A stretch of 64,000 nucleotides of DNA from Fusobacterium varium (GCA_900637705.1 LR134390.1:2542001-2606000), one strand, 5' to 3'; counted from the first letter of the stretch, positions 42,862 to 52,885 are shown. The notes: generated from the letters alone by a model not told the origin. Program-made: numbers and translations.

Positions 42862-43836
42862 TTATTTTGCAAATATTATTATTTTATTCTTTAAATTATC
42901 TTTCTCTATCATATCTTTTATATCAAGTTTTTGAGCTATTTTATATGCAATAAAATAATCTTCAGAGTTATATTCTATTACTGAATTTTCAACTTTTGAG
43001 TCATTTTTAATATTTTTAATATTTTTATATCCTAATTTTTTAAGTTCTTTTCCTATTTCATCTGCTTTACTAGTATTTCCAACTATTTCTAAATTAAAAT
43101 CTACATTCTGCTCCTTTCCTAAGACTACTACTACATTAGCCAATGTAGGAATAGAAGGAACATCTTTAATTTTAAAATATTTTTCATCTAACTGCATTAA
43201 TACTTCTTGTGTCTTTTCTTTGGAAATATCATTCATTATTACATAACTTTCTTCAAGAAATGTTTCATAGTTAGCAGCATTATATTTCATAGACAGATTT
43301 TTCTTTAAAGTTTCTCCTGTTTTTCTTGCATATCCTGCTCTTCCATTTGCATTTAATATATCAACGATTATATTCTCATTTACTTCATTAGCTCTGTTTG
43401 TATCTGTATATAAAGAATCAAACATAGAATATAAACTTGAAGTAAGTATATATCTTTTATCCCCTATATTTGTTTCTGGTATATTTTTAGCATTTTTTAC
43501 ATTTAATTTTATATCTCCAAATTTAATAACCTTATAATTATCTACCTTTTCAGGAAGAATCCTATTTACTGCTGCCATTATTTCCTCTTTATTTTTGTTC
43601 TTTACAAGCTCCTCAACAGTTTCATCTTTACTGATGCTTATTTCATAAGGTATTTTCACAGCTAATTTATCTTCATAGACTGCTATAAGATTATTTTTAC
43701 CTATTATAAGGTATCTGCTGTTTTTATCTAAATCTCTGTTTCCATCATTCATATTTATAAATAAAAAAACTGTTAAAGCTATTATTATTCCTATTACAAA
43801 TATTATTAATTTTAATTTCCCTAATCCTTTACTCAT
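42862..43836 (-). CDS. Membrane-anchored LytR_C domain protein
   Basis: The 324-residue protein has one N-terminal membrane helix (about 7-28) and an extracytoplasmic remainder. Residues about 155-235 (VDILNANGRAGYARKTGETLKKN ... VVVVLGKEQN) match LytR_C, a domain common in cell-envelope proteins; a second partial copy may lie near the end (NLEIVGNTSKADEIGKELKKLGY). There is no LCP catalytic domain. It lies between mtaB and the mreD-like gene and probably helps envelope assembly. Exact role unknown. Confidence 0.7.
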   Translation of the reverse strand: MSKGLGKLKLIIFVIGIIIALTVFLFINMNDGNRDLDKNSRYLIIGKNNLIAVYEDKLAVKIPYEISISKDETVEELVKNKNKEEIMAAVNRILPEKVDNYKVIKFGDIKLNVKNAKNIPETNIGDKRYILTSSLYSMFDSLYTDTNRANEVNENIIVDILNANGRAGYARKTGETLKKNLSMKYNAANYETFLEESYVIMNDISKEKTQEVLMQLDEKYFKIKDVPSIPTLANVVVVLGKEQNVDFNLEIVGNTSKADEIGKELKKLGYKNIKNIKNDSKVENSVIEYNSEDYFIAYKIAQKLDIKDMIEKDNLKNKIIIFAK

Positions 43837-45127
43837 AAGCTATCAACATCTCCTTTTCTAAAGAATTTATTTTTATATCAATAATACTGTTGACTTCTAT
43901 CCCGTTATCCTTAATCTTTACTCTAAGATAATTTTCACTATAACCATATAGATATCCATTTATTTTCTCTTCTAATAAAACACTTAAATGTTTTCCTATA
44001 TATTTTTTTCTTTCTTTTTTCGCCATCTCTGACTTAAGAACCTCTAGTCTATCAGCTCTTTCTTTTTTTACTTTTGCATCTATTTTATCTGTAAAACTGC
44101 TTGCAATAGTATTTTCTCTATCAGAATACTGAAATATATGAATTCCTGAAAATCCTATTTTTTCTATAAGATTATATGAATTTTGAAACATTTCTTCAGT
44201 TTCTCCTGGAAAACCTACTATTACATCAGCTGTATATTCCATATTTTTTACTTTTTTCTTTAATTTCAAAAGCCTTTCTTCAATGAGAGAACTTCCATAT
44301 TTTCTTCTCATTCTTTTTAATACTTCATCATCACAAGATTGCAAAGAAATATGAAGATGAGGCATAAGTTTTTTATTATCAAACATATTTATAAATTCAT
44401 CAGAAATTTTATCTGGATAAACTGATCCTATTCTTACTCTTTGTAATTTATTTATTTCCAATATAGATTTTAAAAGAGATTCAAAGTTTTCTCCTTCATC
44501 AAGATCCTCGCCATAAGCTCCTAAATTTATTCCAATAAGAATAATTTCCTTAAATCCTTCTTCCACCAATTTTTCTATTTCTTTGATTATATTTTCTTTT
44601 TTTCTTGATCTGCTTTTTCCTCTTGCAAAAGGAATCTTACAGTAAGAACAAAAATTATTGCACCCGTCTTGAATTTTAACATAAGCTCTGGACATTTCTC
44701 TCAATGTTGCAAACTCATATTCTGTGTACTCACTATCCAAAAATATATTATGATTTTTTACTTTTTCCATAGTTCTGTTTTCTATATCTTCTATAAAATT
44801 AACTATAGCATTTTTGTCACTATTTCCAATTACATAGTCTATTTCTTCCATTTCTAAAAGTTCTTTACTGTTAGTTTGAGCATAACATCCAGTAACTATT
44901 ACTATACCTCTTGGATTTATTTTTTTTGCTCTTCTCAGCATATTTCTCGTTTTTCTGTCTGCTACACTGGTAACAGTACATGAATTTACTATATAAATTT
45001 CAGCTTTTTCTTCAAAAGCTGTTTCTGTGTATCCTTTTTTTAGTAATTGATTCTTTATACTTTCAGTTTCATATTGATTTACTTTACAGCCTAAAGTATA
45101 AAAGGCAACTCTTTTATTGAAACTCAT
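43829..45127 (-). CDS. mtaB: tRNA t6A37 methylthiotransferase MtaB
   Basis: MtaB converts t6A to ms2t6A at position 37 of tRNAs using two 4Fe-4S clusters. The N-terminal UPF0004 domain holds three cluster cysteines in TLGCKVNQYE, NSCTV and TGCYAQ; the radical-SAM motif is DGCNNFCSYCKIPFARG (about residue 150, CxxxCxxC); a TRAM domain is at the C-terminus. Length 432 is typical. It overlaps rsmE by 14 bp and the LytR_C gene by 8 bp. Confidence 0.95.
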   Translation of the reverse strand: MSFNKRVAFYTLGCKVNQYETESIKNQLLKKGYTETAFEEKAEIYIVNSCTVTSVADRKTRNMLRRAKKINPRGIVIVTGCYAQTNSKELLEMEEIDYVIGNSDKNAIVNFIEDIENRTMEKVKNHNIFLDSEYTEYEFATLREMSRAYVKIQDGCNNFCSYCKIPFARGKSRSRKKENIIKEIEKLVEEGFKEIILIGINLGAYGEDLDEGENFESLLKSILEINKLQRVRIGSVYPDKISDEFINMFDNKKLMPHLHISLQSCDDEVLKRMRRKYGSSLIEERLLKLKKKVKNMEYTADVIVGFPGETEEMFQNSYNLIEKIGFSGIHIFQYSDRENTIASSFTDKIDAKVKKERADRLEVLKSEMAKKERKKYIGKHLSVLLEEKINGYLYGYSENYLRVKIKDNGIEVNSIIDIKINSLEKEMLIAYE

Positions 45128-45827
45128 TTATCAATATTCCTCCCACTACAATAGAGGCTGTTTCTGCTCTTAGTATTCTTCTTCCTAAAGTAACTATATT
45201 TGCTTTTTTTCTTTTTAAAAATTCTATCTCTTCTGGATCGAATCCACCTTCTGAACCTATTATATATAGAATTTTTTTTGGAGATTTTTCTTCGTTTCTC
45301 AATAAATTTTTCAATGTGTATTCTTCCTCACATTCATAAGGAACAATTATAAGATCATATTCTTCAAACTCTATCTCTTCAAGTTTTTTCACTTCATCTA
45401 TTTCAGTAGCTTTAACTGCCTGACATTGTTTTAAAGCTTCTCTTACTATAAGATCCCACTTATCTTTTTTTTCTGTTATTTTAACAACACCTCTTTTAAC
45501 AGCCAAAGGTATTATTTTATTAACTCCAATCTCTGTAAGTTTTTGAATAGCAAGATCCATTTTATCATTCTTTAATATTCCTAATGCAGCATCTATCTTA
45601 ACTTTATGAGAATATCTGTCTTCAAATATTTGTTCTATTTCTAGAATTATCTCTTTTTTATCTATAGAAACAACTTTACAGAAGTACTCTTTTTCACCAT
45701 CTACAGCTCTTATTTTTTCGTCTAGTTTTACTCTAAAAACATTTTTCAAATGATTTATATCGCTTTTTTCATTTATTGTAATCCTATCTCTGCTAATATT
45801 CTCACTTGTTATTATAACACTTATCAC
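45114..45827 (-). CDS. rsmE: 16S rRNA (uracil1498-N3)-methyltransferase RsmE
   Basis: RsmE methylates U1498 of 16S rRNA. The SPOUT-fold protein has INEKSDINHLKNVFRVK at the N-terminus, the core LAIQKLTEIGVNKIIPLAVKRGVV (about 105-128) and the C-terminal knot IGSEGGFDPEEIEFLK and LGRRILRAETA. The start is GTG at 45825-45827, 6 bp after TAGGAG. Length 237. The 3' end overlaps mtaB. Confidence 0.95.
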   Translation of the reverse strand: MISVIITSENISRDRITINEKSDINHLKNVFRVKLDEKIRAVDGEKEYFCKVVSIDKKEIILEIEQIFEDRYSHKVKIDAALGILKNDKMDLAIQKLTEIGVNKIIPLAVKRGVVKITEKKDKWDLIVREALKQCQAVKATEIDEVKKLEEIEFEEYDLIIVPYECEEEYTLKNLLRNEEKSPKKILYIIGSEGGFDPEEIEFLKRKKANIVTLGRRILRAETASIVVGGILINEFQ

Positions 45828-45836
45828 TCTAAACTC

Positions 45837-46259
45837 CTATATCATATCTTTATTTTTTATAAATTCATTTAAAGTAGTTTCTTTCAATATTTTAGTCATA
45901 GCACTATCCAATTTACTCCATATACATGTACTTCCACAAGTTTGTTCGCTACATGTAGCCTTATGCTCTTCACTTTCATTACAATCAATGACTTTGTCCT
46001 CTTCATCAAGTATTTTATATAGCTGATGTAATGTTATTTCATTTGGTTCTTTTGCTAATCTGTAGCCCCCATTAGGCCCTCTTTTACCTTCTATTATATT
46101 CTCATTTTTTAATTTAAAAAGAATCTGTTCAAGATACTGTACAGAAATATTCTGATCATCAGCAATTTCTTTTATTCTTACTAATTTTCCTTCTCCACTT
46201 TTTTCAGCTATATATGCTAAAGCTCTTAATCCATATCTAACTTTTGTGCTTATCTTCAT
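45837..46259 (-). CDS. Rrf2-family regulator with cysteine-rich (Fe-S) loop
   Basis: This 140-residue winged-helix protein has the Rrf2 core [32 protein letters not shown] and [10 protein letters not shown]. Its C-terminal part has cysteines in [11 protein letters not shown] and CGSTC, similar to IscR-type Fe-S binding loops, so it may sense iron-sulfur or redox status. Start chosen at the ATG 46257-46259 behind GGGAG; an in-frame start 12 codons earlier would lie within ruvB. Overlap with ruvB is 23 bp. No iscS/iscU is nearby, so targets are unknown. Confidence 0.9.
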   Translation of the reverse strand: MKISTKVRYGLRALAYIAEKSGEGKLVRIKEIADDQNISVQYLEQILFKLKNENIIEGKRGPNGGYRLAKEPNEITLHQLYKILDEEDKVIDCNESEEHKATCSEQTCGSTCIWSKLDSAMTKILKETTLNEFIKNKDMI

Positions 46260-47259
46260 TTTCTCCCAGCTCCTTAACACCTTTAAAATGTTCATATGCT
46301 TTTTCAGTTACCATTCTTCCTCTATTAGTTCTTTTTAGGTAACCAATTTTTACCAGATAAGGTTCATAAACCTCTTCCAGAGTTCTTTTATCTTCTCCCA
46401 ACATAAGAGAAAGAGTATCTATACCAACAGGTCCTCCACCATAGTTATCTATGATAGCATTTACTATATCTCTATCTAAATCATCTAGACCAGCAGAATC
46501 TATTCCAAGTATTTCCAATGCTTTTAAAGAGATTTCTCTGTCTATTACTCCATTTCCTCTTATTTCACAAAAATCTCTTACTCTTTTTAAAAGACGATTT
46601 GCTATTCTTGGAGTTCCTCTGCTCCTGCTTGCAAGTTCTTTAGCTCCATCTATTTCGATTTTTACTCCCAGTATATTCCCACCTCTGAGGATAATATCAG
46701 TTATTTCCTCTTCGCTATAATATTCCATTCTATGAGTTACACCGAATCTATCTCTTAATGGGGAACTTAAAAGTCCTGCTCTCGTTGTTGCTCCTATTAA
46801 AGTAAAACTTGGAAGTTCTATTCTTATAGATCGTGCTGAAGGACCTTTTCCTATAATTATATCCAGTTCTTTATCTTCCATGGCAGGATATAATATTTCC
46901 TCCACTGTATTATTCAATCTATGTATCTCATCTATAAAAAGTATATCATTTTCCTCTAATGAAGTCAGTATAGCTGCAAGATCCCCAGCTCTTTCCAATA
47001 CAGGTCCAGAAGTTATTTTTAAATTAGCTCCCATTTCGGTAGCTATAACCCCTGCAAGAGTAGTTTTTCCTAAACCTGGAGGTCCATATAAAAGAATATG
47101 ATCAATAGAGCCACCTCTTTTTTTTGCAGCTTCTATTGAGATTGACATTTTTTCTTTTAAAGAAACTTGCCCTATATAATCTTTAAAACATCTCGGTCTG
47201 AGAGTTTTTTGAATTTCTATATCATTCTCCATTTCTGAAGTTGTAACTACTCTATCCAC
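46237..47259 (-). CDS. ruvB: Holliday junction branch-migration ATPase RuvB
   Basis: RuvB drives branch migration with RuvA during recombination. Seen are [11 protein letters not shown], Walker [18 protein letters not shown] (about 57-73), Walker [12 protein letters not shown], the RuvB loop [12 protein letters not shown] and [16 protein letters not shown], and the C-terminal winged helix [10 protein letters not shown]. Length 340 is normal. ruvA and ruvC are not in this window. Confidence 0.97.
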   Translation of the reverse strand: MDRVVTTSEMENDIEIQKTLRPRCFKDYIGQVSLKEKMSISIEAAKKRGGSIDHILLYGPPGLGKTTLAGVIATEMGANLKITSGPVLERAGDLAAILTSLEENDILFIDEIHRLNNTVEEILYPAMEDKELDIIIGKGPSARSIRIELPSFTLIGATTRAGLLSSPLRDRFGVTHRMEYYSEEEITDIILRGGNILGVKIEIDGAKELASRSRGTPRIANRLLKRVRDFCEIRGNGVIDREISLKALEILGIDSAGLDDLDRDIVNAIIDNYGGGPVGIDTLSLMLGEDKRTLEEVYEPYLVKIGYLKRTNRGRMVTEKAYEHFKGVKELGENEDKHKS

Positions 47260-47269
47260 TTTCCTCTCC

Positions 47270-47890
47270 TTACATAAACAAACTTACTCCAAATTGAAAA
47301 AACCCTATTATTCCTCCTAATATGGCTCCTACCACTTCTATATGTTTTAATTCTTTCTTAGCAAGTGAATATGTTATATCTTCTAATTTCTCAAGGGAAA
47401 ATCCATCTACATTAGTTATAATTATATCCCTAAAGCTTACTTTTTCTTCTAAATAATTAGAAAACATTTCTATGATAGTATCTTTATTTTCAAGGATTGA
47501 AGTTTTTATCATATTTTTAATTTTTTTTAGCATATCTTCACTCATAAACATTGCCAGCATAGGAAACTTCTTAGTTAATTCACCTTCTAACTTTTCATCA
47601 AGAATTTTATCTATCATATTTCCCATTCTTGCTTCTAATTCTTCTCCATCTAAAGTGCTTGTTACATCTTTTAAAGATATGAGCTCTTTTTGTACAGTAT
47701 CTGCTATACTTATAGCTATTTCATGTTTCCTTTTAGGAATAAGTCCTTGTATTTTAAATAACCCAAAATTTATTTCCTTATAAGGTCTAAAAAGCATTTT
47801 GATAGCTACATAATTTGTTATCCACCCAATCATTGCTCCTATTCCTACTATAAGAGCTAACTTTATCAACATCGTATTTAATTCTGTCAT
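47270..47890 (-). CDS. DUF445-family membrane protein
   Basis: The 206-residue protein has a hydrophobic N-terminus (about 8-30, [22 protein letters not shown]) and C-terminus (about 187-204), with [16 protein letters not shown] and [11 protein letters not shown] as the DUF445/YheB signature. Function unknown; some members affect division-plane or envelope integrity. It is the first gene of the long operon, about 50 bp after the promoter at 47942-47970, without an obvious leader structure. Confidence 0.87.
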   Translation of the reverse strand: MTELNTMLIKLALIVGIGAMIGWITNYVAIKMLFRPYKEINFGLFKIQGLIPKRKHEIAISIADTVQKELISLKDVTSTLDGEELEARMGNMIDKILDEKLEGELTKKFPMLAMFMSEDMLKKIKNMIKTSILENKDTIIEMFSNYLEEKVSFRDIIITNVDGFSLEKLEDITYSLAKKELKHIEVVGAILGGIIGFFQFGVSLFM

Positions 47891-47941
47891 TATATTTCAC
47901 CTTCAAATTTCATTAAAATTTCATTACTTCTCTAGTAAACT

Positions 47942-47970
47942 ATTTTATCATAAATATTGTATTTTTTCAA
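47942..47970 (-). promoter_or_regulatory. Promoter of the long housekeeping operon (DUF445-ruvB to nfeD)
   Basis: Minus-strand TTGAAA (47965-47970) and TAAAAT (47942-47947) at 17-bp spacing, with TGa before the -10 box. It is the only good promoter match in the 47891-48204 gap; I see nothing else there beyond AT-rich spacer. Confidence 0.6.
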
Positions 47971-48216
47971 TTATTATAACCATAAACATTACAATCAACA
48001 TTATTTTTTTCTACCTTGTGTTCAGAAATAAAAAGAAGATGCCTCAAAAAATTTAAAAATAAAATTTTTGCTTTTGTGTCATCTCCTAAATATATTTCTA
48101 TTTTTTTACATTTTTTTACAACACATTAATAATATTTTATGATGAATATGGAAAATTGTCAATATCAGCATTCCCTTTTATCAGCTTTTATTTAAAGTTT
48201 AGCTTAAAATAAAATA

Positions 48217-48244
48217 GAGACAATTTGATTCCTCAAACTGCCTC
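48217..48244 (-). terminator. Terminator after the S1-domain gene
   Basis: GAGGCAGTTTG pairs with CAAATTGTCTC on the minus strand, an 11-bp stem with two G-U pairs and a 6-nt loop, followed by a T-rich tail. It lies 19 bp after the S1 protein stop. Confidence 0.7.
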
Positions 48245-48262
48245 CATCACACTTTTTATATT

Positions 48263-49885
48263 TTAGTTCTCTTCTCCTGAAGTTCCATATTTAGAAAGAA
48301 GTTCTTGATTTTCTCTTCTTTCCTCTTCAATTTCTATTTTTTTAATAGATAATTTAATTCTTTGTTTTTCTTTATCTATCTCAACTATTTGAGCTTTTAC
48401 TACTTGCCCTACTGTAAATTTATCTTTAAGATTTTTTACAAAGTCTTTAGAAGCCATTTGAGCTGGAATAAATCCATCTATTCCCTTACTTAAGTTGATA
48501 AATAATCCAAAGTCCATAATATTTTTTATTTCTTTTTCTACAGTTTCTCCTACTTTATAAGTTTCAAGAGCTACTTCCCAAGGACTTTTTCTTAAAGCTT
48601 TGATACTTCCTTTGATTTTATTATCTTCAGTATTAAGTTCAATAACTTTAAACTCTACTATATCTCCAGCTGCGAATTTTTTATTTTCTTCTCCCTGCCA
48701 ATTAAAATCAGATTGATGAATAAATACATCTACTCCTGGTTCTACTTCAGCAAAAATTCCAAAAGGTTTTACTTCAAGAACTTTTCCTTTTAATTCAGTT
48801 CCAACTGCATATCTTTCAGCTGCACTATCCCAAGGATTTGCACTTAATTGTTTTATTCCAAGTTTTAGTTTTCTCTCAGCTGGTTGGAATTCAATTATTT
48901 TAACTTTTACAGTATCTCCTAATTGAACAAATTCATTCAAGCTTACTCTTTTTTTATTCCATGTGAAATCAGACATATGTACAAGTCCTTCTACTCCATC
49001 AGCTATTTCTACAAATACTCCATATGGAAGTATTTTAGTTACTTTTCCTTCTACTATAGAATCTACTGCATATTGTTCAGCTGCTACTTCCCAAGGATTT
49101 CTTGTAAGAACTTTTATAGATAACTTAACATTTTTCTTTTCAGGTTCTAAAGAGATTATTTTAGCCTCTACTTTATCTCCTTTTTTATATTTCTCGCTAA
49201 GTTTATCTAATTTTTTCCAAGATACTTCAGAAATATGAACAAATCCTCTTAGGTGCTGTAATCTTAAAGAAAGTCCAAAATCTAATACATCTGCAACTTC
49301 AGCTTCTACTACATCTCCTACTTTTAATTCAGCAAATTCTTTTTCTTCTTTTTGAAGAGTGATATCTTTTTTAGAGAAAGTTATTTTTTTACCTTTTTTA
49401 TCTTTATCAGGTTTGATATCCTTAATCATTACTGTAATATCTTCTCCAACTACTTTATCTCCATCTTTCATAGAAATTTCAGATAAAGAATTAGGAAGGA
49501 ATCCTTGATGGAACATAGCTTCCACCATATACCCACCTTTTACTCTTTTTACTATTTTTCCAGTTACTGTTTCTTTATTTTCAAAAGCTTCTTCTAATTT
49601 TTTCCAGTTATCTTCCATATCTATTCTTTTTCTAGAACCGATTATGAATTCTCCCTCATCAGTTTCTCCGATAAGAAGTACTTCTACTTCATCTCCTATA
49701 TTATAGTTTGTTAACTCTTCACTTCTCACTCTTACACTTGTTGGTTGCCCTGGTACATCTAAGTAAGCAAAGTTTCTATCCACTTGAGATAATACTCCTG
49801 TTACCCTTACTTTTGATTTTTCCTCTGTTGGTAAATATTCATTCAACAGAGCTTCAAATTCTTCATAATATTCGTTATTAGACAT
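48263..49885 (-). CDS. rpsA: Ribosomal protein S1-like protein with six S1 domains
   Basis: The 540-residue protein is a string of six S1 RNA-binding domains: about residues 20-85, 95-165, 195-265, 280-350, 365-435 and 450-520, with the typical endings GFVHISEVSW, GLVHMSDFTW, VFIHQSDFNW. It should bind mRNA on the 30S subunit to help initiation. The start overlaps the ispH stop by 8 bp, with a GGGGGAT ribosome site. In clostridia and many fusobacteria IspH and S1 are one fused protein; one base fewer in the G5 run just before this ATG would fuse them here. Confidence 0.93.
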   Translation of the reverse strand: MSNNEYYEEFEALLNEYLPTEEKSKVRVTGVLSQVDRNFAYLDVPGQPTSVRVRSEELTNYNIGDEVEVLLIGETDEGEFIIGSRKRIDMEDNWKKLEEAFENKETVTGKIVKRVKGGYMVEAMFHQGFLPNSLSEISMKDGDKVVGEDITVMIKDIKPDKDKKGKKITFSKKDITLQKEEKEFAELKVGDVVEAEVADVLDFGLSLRLQHLRGFVHISEVSWKKLDKLSEKYKKGDKVEAKIISLEPEKKNVKLSIKVLTRNPWEVAAEQYAVDSIVEGKVTKILPYGVFVEIADGVEGLVHMSDFTWNKKRVSLNEFVQLGDTVKVKIIEFQPAERKLKLGIKQLSANPWDSAAERYAVGTELKGKVLEVKPFGIFAEVEPGVDVFIHQSDFNWQGEENKKFAAGDIVEFKVIELNTEDNKIKGSIKALRKSPWEVALETYKVGETVEKEIKNIMDFGLFINLSKGIDGFIPAQMASKDFVKNLKDKFTVGQVVKAQIVEIDKEKQRIKLSIKKIEIEEERRENQELLSKYGTSGEEN

Positions 49886-50753
49886 TAAAGATCCCCCTTA
49901 TTTTATTTTCTATATTAATTACTATTTCTTCTGGTGTTGATGCTCCAGCTGTGATACCTATTTTTTCACAGCCTCTGAACCACTCTTTTTTTATCTCGCT
50001 TTCATCTTGGACTAAGTAAGTGGATTCATTTATTGATTTTGATATATCATAAAGTTTCTTAGTATTAGAGCTATTTTTACCTCCAACGACTAATAACATA
50101 TCTACATTTTTTGATAATTCCTCTACTGCTTGCTGTCGTACTTGTGTTGCTCCACACACCTTATCTGATATCTTAACATTTGAATAGTGATTTTCCAAGA
50201 AACTTTTTATTTTTTCTAAAATTTTTTTATTTAAAGTTGTCTGTGTTAAAAGACAATATTTTTTATCCTTCTTTATTTCTGCCTTTAAAATCTCTTCAAG
50301 ATTTTTAAAAACTTGAATGTTTTTTCCAAAAGATATTATTCCTTTCACCTCTGGGTGTTCTTTATCTCCTACAAATAAAATATCATATCCCTTGGCTTCC
50401 ATTTCTATAAGAGTTTTTCTTATTTGAGTTACAAAAATGCAAGTTGCATCATATATTTTTATATTTTTTTCTTTCAACATATTATATACTTTTTCTGATG
50501 TCCCATGGGCTCTTATTATAACTATGTCCCCACTTTTCAACTTATCTCTTTTTTTTAAAATGTCCTCTTCTTCTATTGTTTCAAAACCTTCTTTTTCAAG
50601 CTTTTTTACCACAAATTCGTTGTGAACAAGCATTCCAAGTATATATATTTTCTTTCCTAAATTTTCAGTTTCTTTTAATACATTATAACATGTTTCAATA
50701 GCTCCTGATACTCCAAAGCAGAATCCCATATGTTTAGCTCTTATTATCTCCAT
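49878..50753 (-). CDS. ispH: 4-hydroxy-3-methylbut-2-enyl diphosphate reductase IspH
   Basis: IspH makes IPP and DMAPP in the last MEP-pathway step with a 4Fe-4S cluster. The three cluster cysteines appear in HMGFCFGVSGA (about 12), YDATCIFVTQ (about 99) and DKVCGATQVRQQAV (about 201). Other family marks are LVHNEFV, DKEHPEVKGI and GITAGASTPE. Length 291 is that of the stand-alone enzyme. The stop overlaps the S1 gene. It follows ptsH by 2 bp in one operon. Confidence 0.95.
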   Translation of the reverse strand: MEIIRAKHMGFCFGVSGAIETCYNVLKETENLGKKIYILGMLVHNEFVVKKLEKEGFETIEEEDILKKRDKLKSGDIVIIRAHGTSEKVYNMLKEKNIKIYDATCIFVTQIRKTLIEMEAKGYDILFVGDKEHPEVKGIISFGKNIQVFKNLEEILKAEIKKDKKYCLLTQTTLNKKILEKIKSFLENHYSNVKISDKVCGATQVRQQAVEELSKNVDMLLVVGGKNSSNTKKLYDISKSINESTYLVQDESEIKKEWFRGCEKIGITAGASTPEEIVINIENKIRGIFNV

Positions 50754-50755
50754 GT

Positions 50756-51025
50756 CTATTCCTCATTGAATTTTTTAACTTCTATCAAATCTACTAATGC
50801 ATCTAACATTTCATCTTCGTCTGGACCATCAGCAATTAATTCTAATGTTCTTCCTTGCTCAGCTGCTAAAAGCATAAGTCCCATTATACTTTTTCCATTT
50901 ATTTCTTCATCATCACACTTGACTATTATATCAGAGTCATACCCTGTAACCAATTGAACGAATAACGATGAAGGTCTTGCATGGAGTCCTGCTTTATTTT
51001 TTATTTGAACCTTTCTGCTTTTCAT
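50756..51025 (-). CDS. ptsH: PTS phosphocarrier protein HPr
   Basis: HPr carries phosphate from enzyme I to PTS sugar permeases. The phosphohistidine lies in KAGLHARPSSLFVQL (His about 15), and the regulatory Ser motif is NGKSIMGLMLLA (Ser about 46), as in HPr kinase substrates. Length 89. The gene lies after ptsI (27-bp gap), reversing the common ptsH-ptsI order. Confidence 0.95.
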   Translation of the reverse strand: MKSRKVQIKNKAGLHARPSSLFVQLVTGYDSDIIVKCDDEEINGKSIMGLMLLAAEQGRTLELIADGPDEDEMLDALVDLIEVKKFNEE

Positions 51026-51051
51026 AAAAATATCACTTTCCTTATCTTGTT

Positions 51052-52776
51052 CTATATATAATTTTTTAAAATTTCCTTTACTTCATTTGAATCTCGGCAT
51101 TGAAGAATTTTTGTTCTAAGAGGTTTTAGTGAAGTATAATCAAGATTCCTTATCAATGCTCTAGCTGCAAGTATTGACCCACTTACCATACTCAGATTTG
51201 TAATCCCCATACTTAAAAACGCTACTATAGCTTTTTGCTGCCCTGCCATTTCTCCACAGATTGATACAGATTTTCCATACTTATCTGCAGCTTCTTTTAT
51301 TTGAAAAACAGCTCTTAATACAGCTGGGTTATAACTATCATACATATCTGAAACTGTTTCTGATAAACGATCAGCAGCTAATATATATTGTGTTAAATCA
51401 TTTGTTCCAATACTAAAAAAATCTACTTCTTGAGCAAAAATATCTGCCATCAGCACTGCTGAAGGTACCTCAATCATTATTCCTACTTCTATATCTTCTT
51501 TAAAATTTTTACCTTCCTGCTTTAATTCTTTTTTTACTTCTTCCAAAAGTATATTTGCTTCTCTTATTTCACTTATATTGGTAATCATTGGGTACATCAA
51601 CTTTACGTTTCTATTATAGGCTGCTCTAAGTATTGCCCTCAATTGTATCTTAAATATATTTTTTTCACTTAAAGAAAACCTTATACCTCTTAAACCTAAA
51701 AATGAATTCATCTCATTTTTCATTTGAAAATATGGAAGCTGTTTATCTGCTCCTATATCCAGTGTTCTTATAATTATAGAACTTTTTTCATCAAAATTCT
51801 TAATTATTTCATTATATGAAGCAAGTTGTTCTTCTTCATCTGGAAAACTATTGCTTTTCATATAAAGAAGCTCTGTTCTTAACAATCCTATTCCATCTGG
51901 AGAAACAGCTTCTATTTCTTCTTTTGTAGTTTTTCCACTGATATTTAAATTCAACGAAACTTCTATTCCATCTAATGTTACAGCAGGCAAAAAAGCAGTT
52001 TTTTCCATCTCTTCTTTTTTATGATTAAACTTTTCTATTTTACTCTTATATTCTTCTAAAGTTTTTTCATCTGGTTCTATTATAACACAAGAATTCTGTT
52101 CAGTAGTATCTAAAATTACATCTTTTTTCCAATCATAACTAAAAATATTTTTTATTCCCATTAAAGTAGGTATTTCCAAAGCTTTTGCTAAAATTGCAAG
52201 ATGAGAAGTTTCCCCACCATATTCCATGATAATCCCTTTTAACTTTATATTTTCATGATATATATTTAATAATTCAGTTGGGAATATTTCCTCTGTTATG
52301 AGTATCTTTCCATTTAAATCAACCCATTCATTTTTTCTTGAGTTTAAATTTCTAATTATTCGTTTTTCTACATCTTTTATATCTAATACTTTTTGTCTAT
52401 ATATAGGATTTTCTAATTTATTAAACAAAGAAATATATTTATCTGTAACTATTTTAACAGAGTCTTCAGCTTTTGTTCTGTTTTTTTGTATATATTTTTC
52501 AATATCAGAAATATATACAGGGTCATCAAGAACCATAAGATGTGCTGTTATTATTTCTAGGTCTTTTTCTCCTATTTTTCCAGCAAGACTTGTTTTTAAA
52601 CGTTCTAAAGATTCTTTTGACATTTCCAGTCCATCTCTGAATCTTTCGATTTCACTCTCTACTTCTCTTTCATCTAAAAGTGTAGTTATTCCATTGTTAG
52701 TCAATTCTTTTCTGTCTAAAAATACTCTTCCTATTACAATCCCTTCAAAAGCAAAAGTTCCCTTCAAAATCTCCAC
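51052..52776 (-). CDS. ptsI: PTS enzyme I (phosphoenolpyruvate-protein phosphotransferase)
   Basis: Enzyme I takes phosphate from PEP and passes it to HPr for all PTS sugars. The active His is in YGGETSHLAILAKALEIPTLMG (about residue 190), the PEP-binding domain includes GIGLLRTELLYM, FFSIGTNDLTQYILAADR, and the Cys in VSICGEMAG (about 500). Length 574 is normal. Start is GTG at 52774-52776 behind AAGGGGTGG. Its promoter is divergent from glnN. The downstream operon includes HPr, IspH and S1. Confidence 0.95.
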   Translation of the reverse strand: MEILKGTFAFEGIVIGRVFLDRKELTNNGITTLLDEREVESEIERFRDGLEMSKESLERLKTSLAGKIGEKDLEIITAHLMVLDDPVYISDIEKYIQKNRTKAEDSVKIVTDKYISLFNKLENPIYRQKVLDIKDVEKRIIRNLNSRKNEWVDLNGKILITEEIFPTELLNIYHENIKLKGIIMEYGGETSHLAILAKALEIPTLMGIKNIFSYDWKKDVILDTTEQNSCVIIEPDEKTLEEYKSKIEKFNHKKEEMEKTAFLPAVTLDGIEVSLNLNISGKTTKEEIEAVSPDGIGLLRTELLYMKSNSFPDEEEQLASYNEIIKNFDEKSSIIIRTLDIGADKQLPYFQMKNEMNSFLGLRGIRFSLSEKNIFKIQLRAILRAAYNRNVKLMYPMITNISEIREANILLEEVKKELKQEGKNFKEDIEVGIMIEVPSAVLMADIFAQEVDFFSIGTNDLTQYILAADRLSETVSDMYDSYNPAVLRAVFQIKEAADKYGKSVSICGEMAGQQKAIVAFLSMGITNLSMVSGSILAARALIRNLDYTSLKPLRTKILQCRDSNEVKEILKNYI

Positions 52777-52817
52777 TTTATACCACCCCTTGTTATATTT
52801 CTAGTGGACTATATTAA

Positions 52818-52846
52818 ATTATATCTCATTTTAATTCATTTTTCAA
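52818..52846 (-). promoter_or_regulatory. Promoter of the ptsI-ptsH-ispH-rpsA operon
   Basis: Minus-strand TTGAAA (52841-52846) and perfect TATAAT (52818-52823), spacer 17 bp, 42 bp upstream of the GTG start. Confidence 0.75.
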
Positions 52847-52885
52847 TTTATTTACTTTTTTAAAAAAATTTTTTTAAAAATTTTA

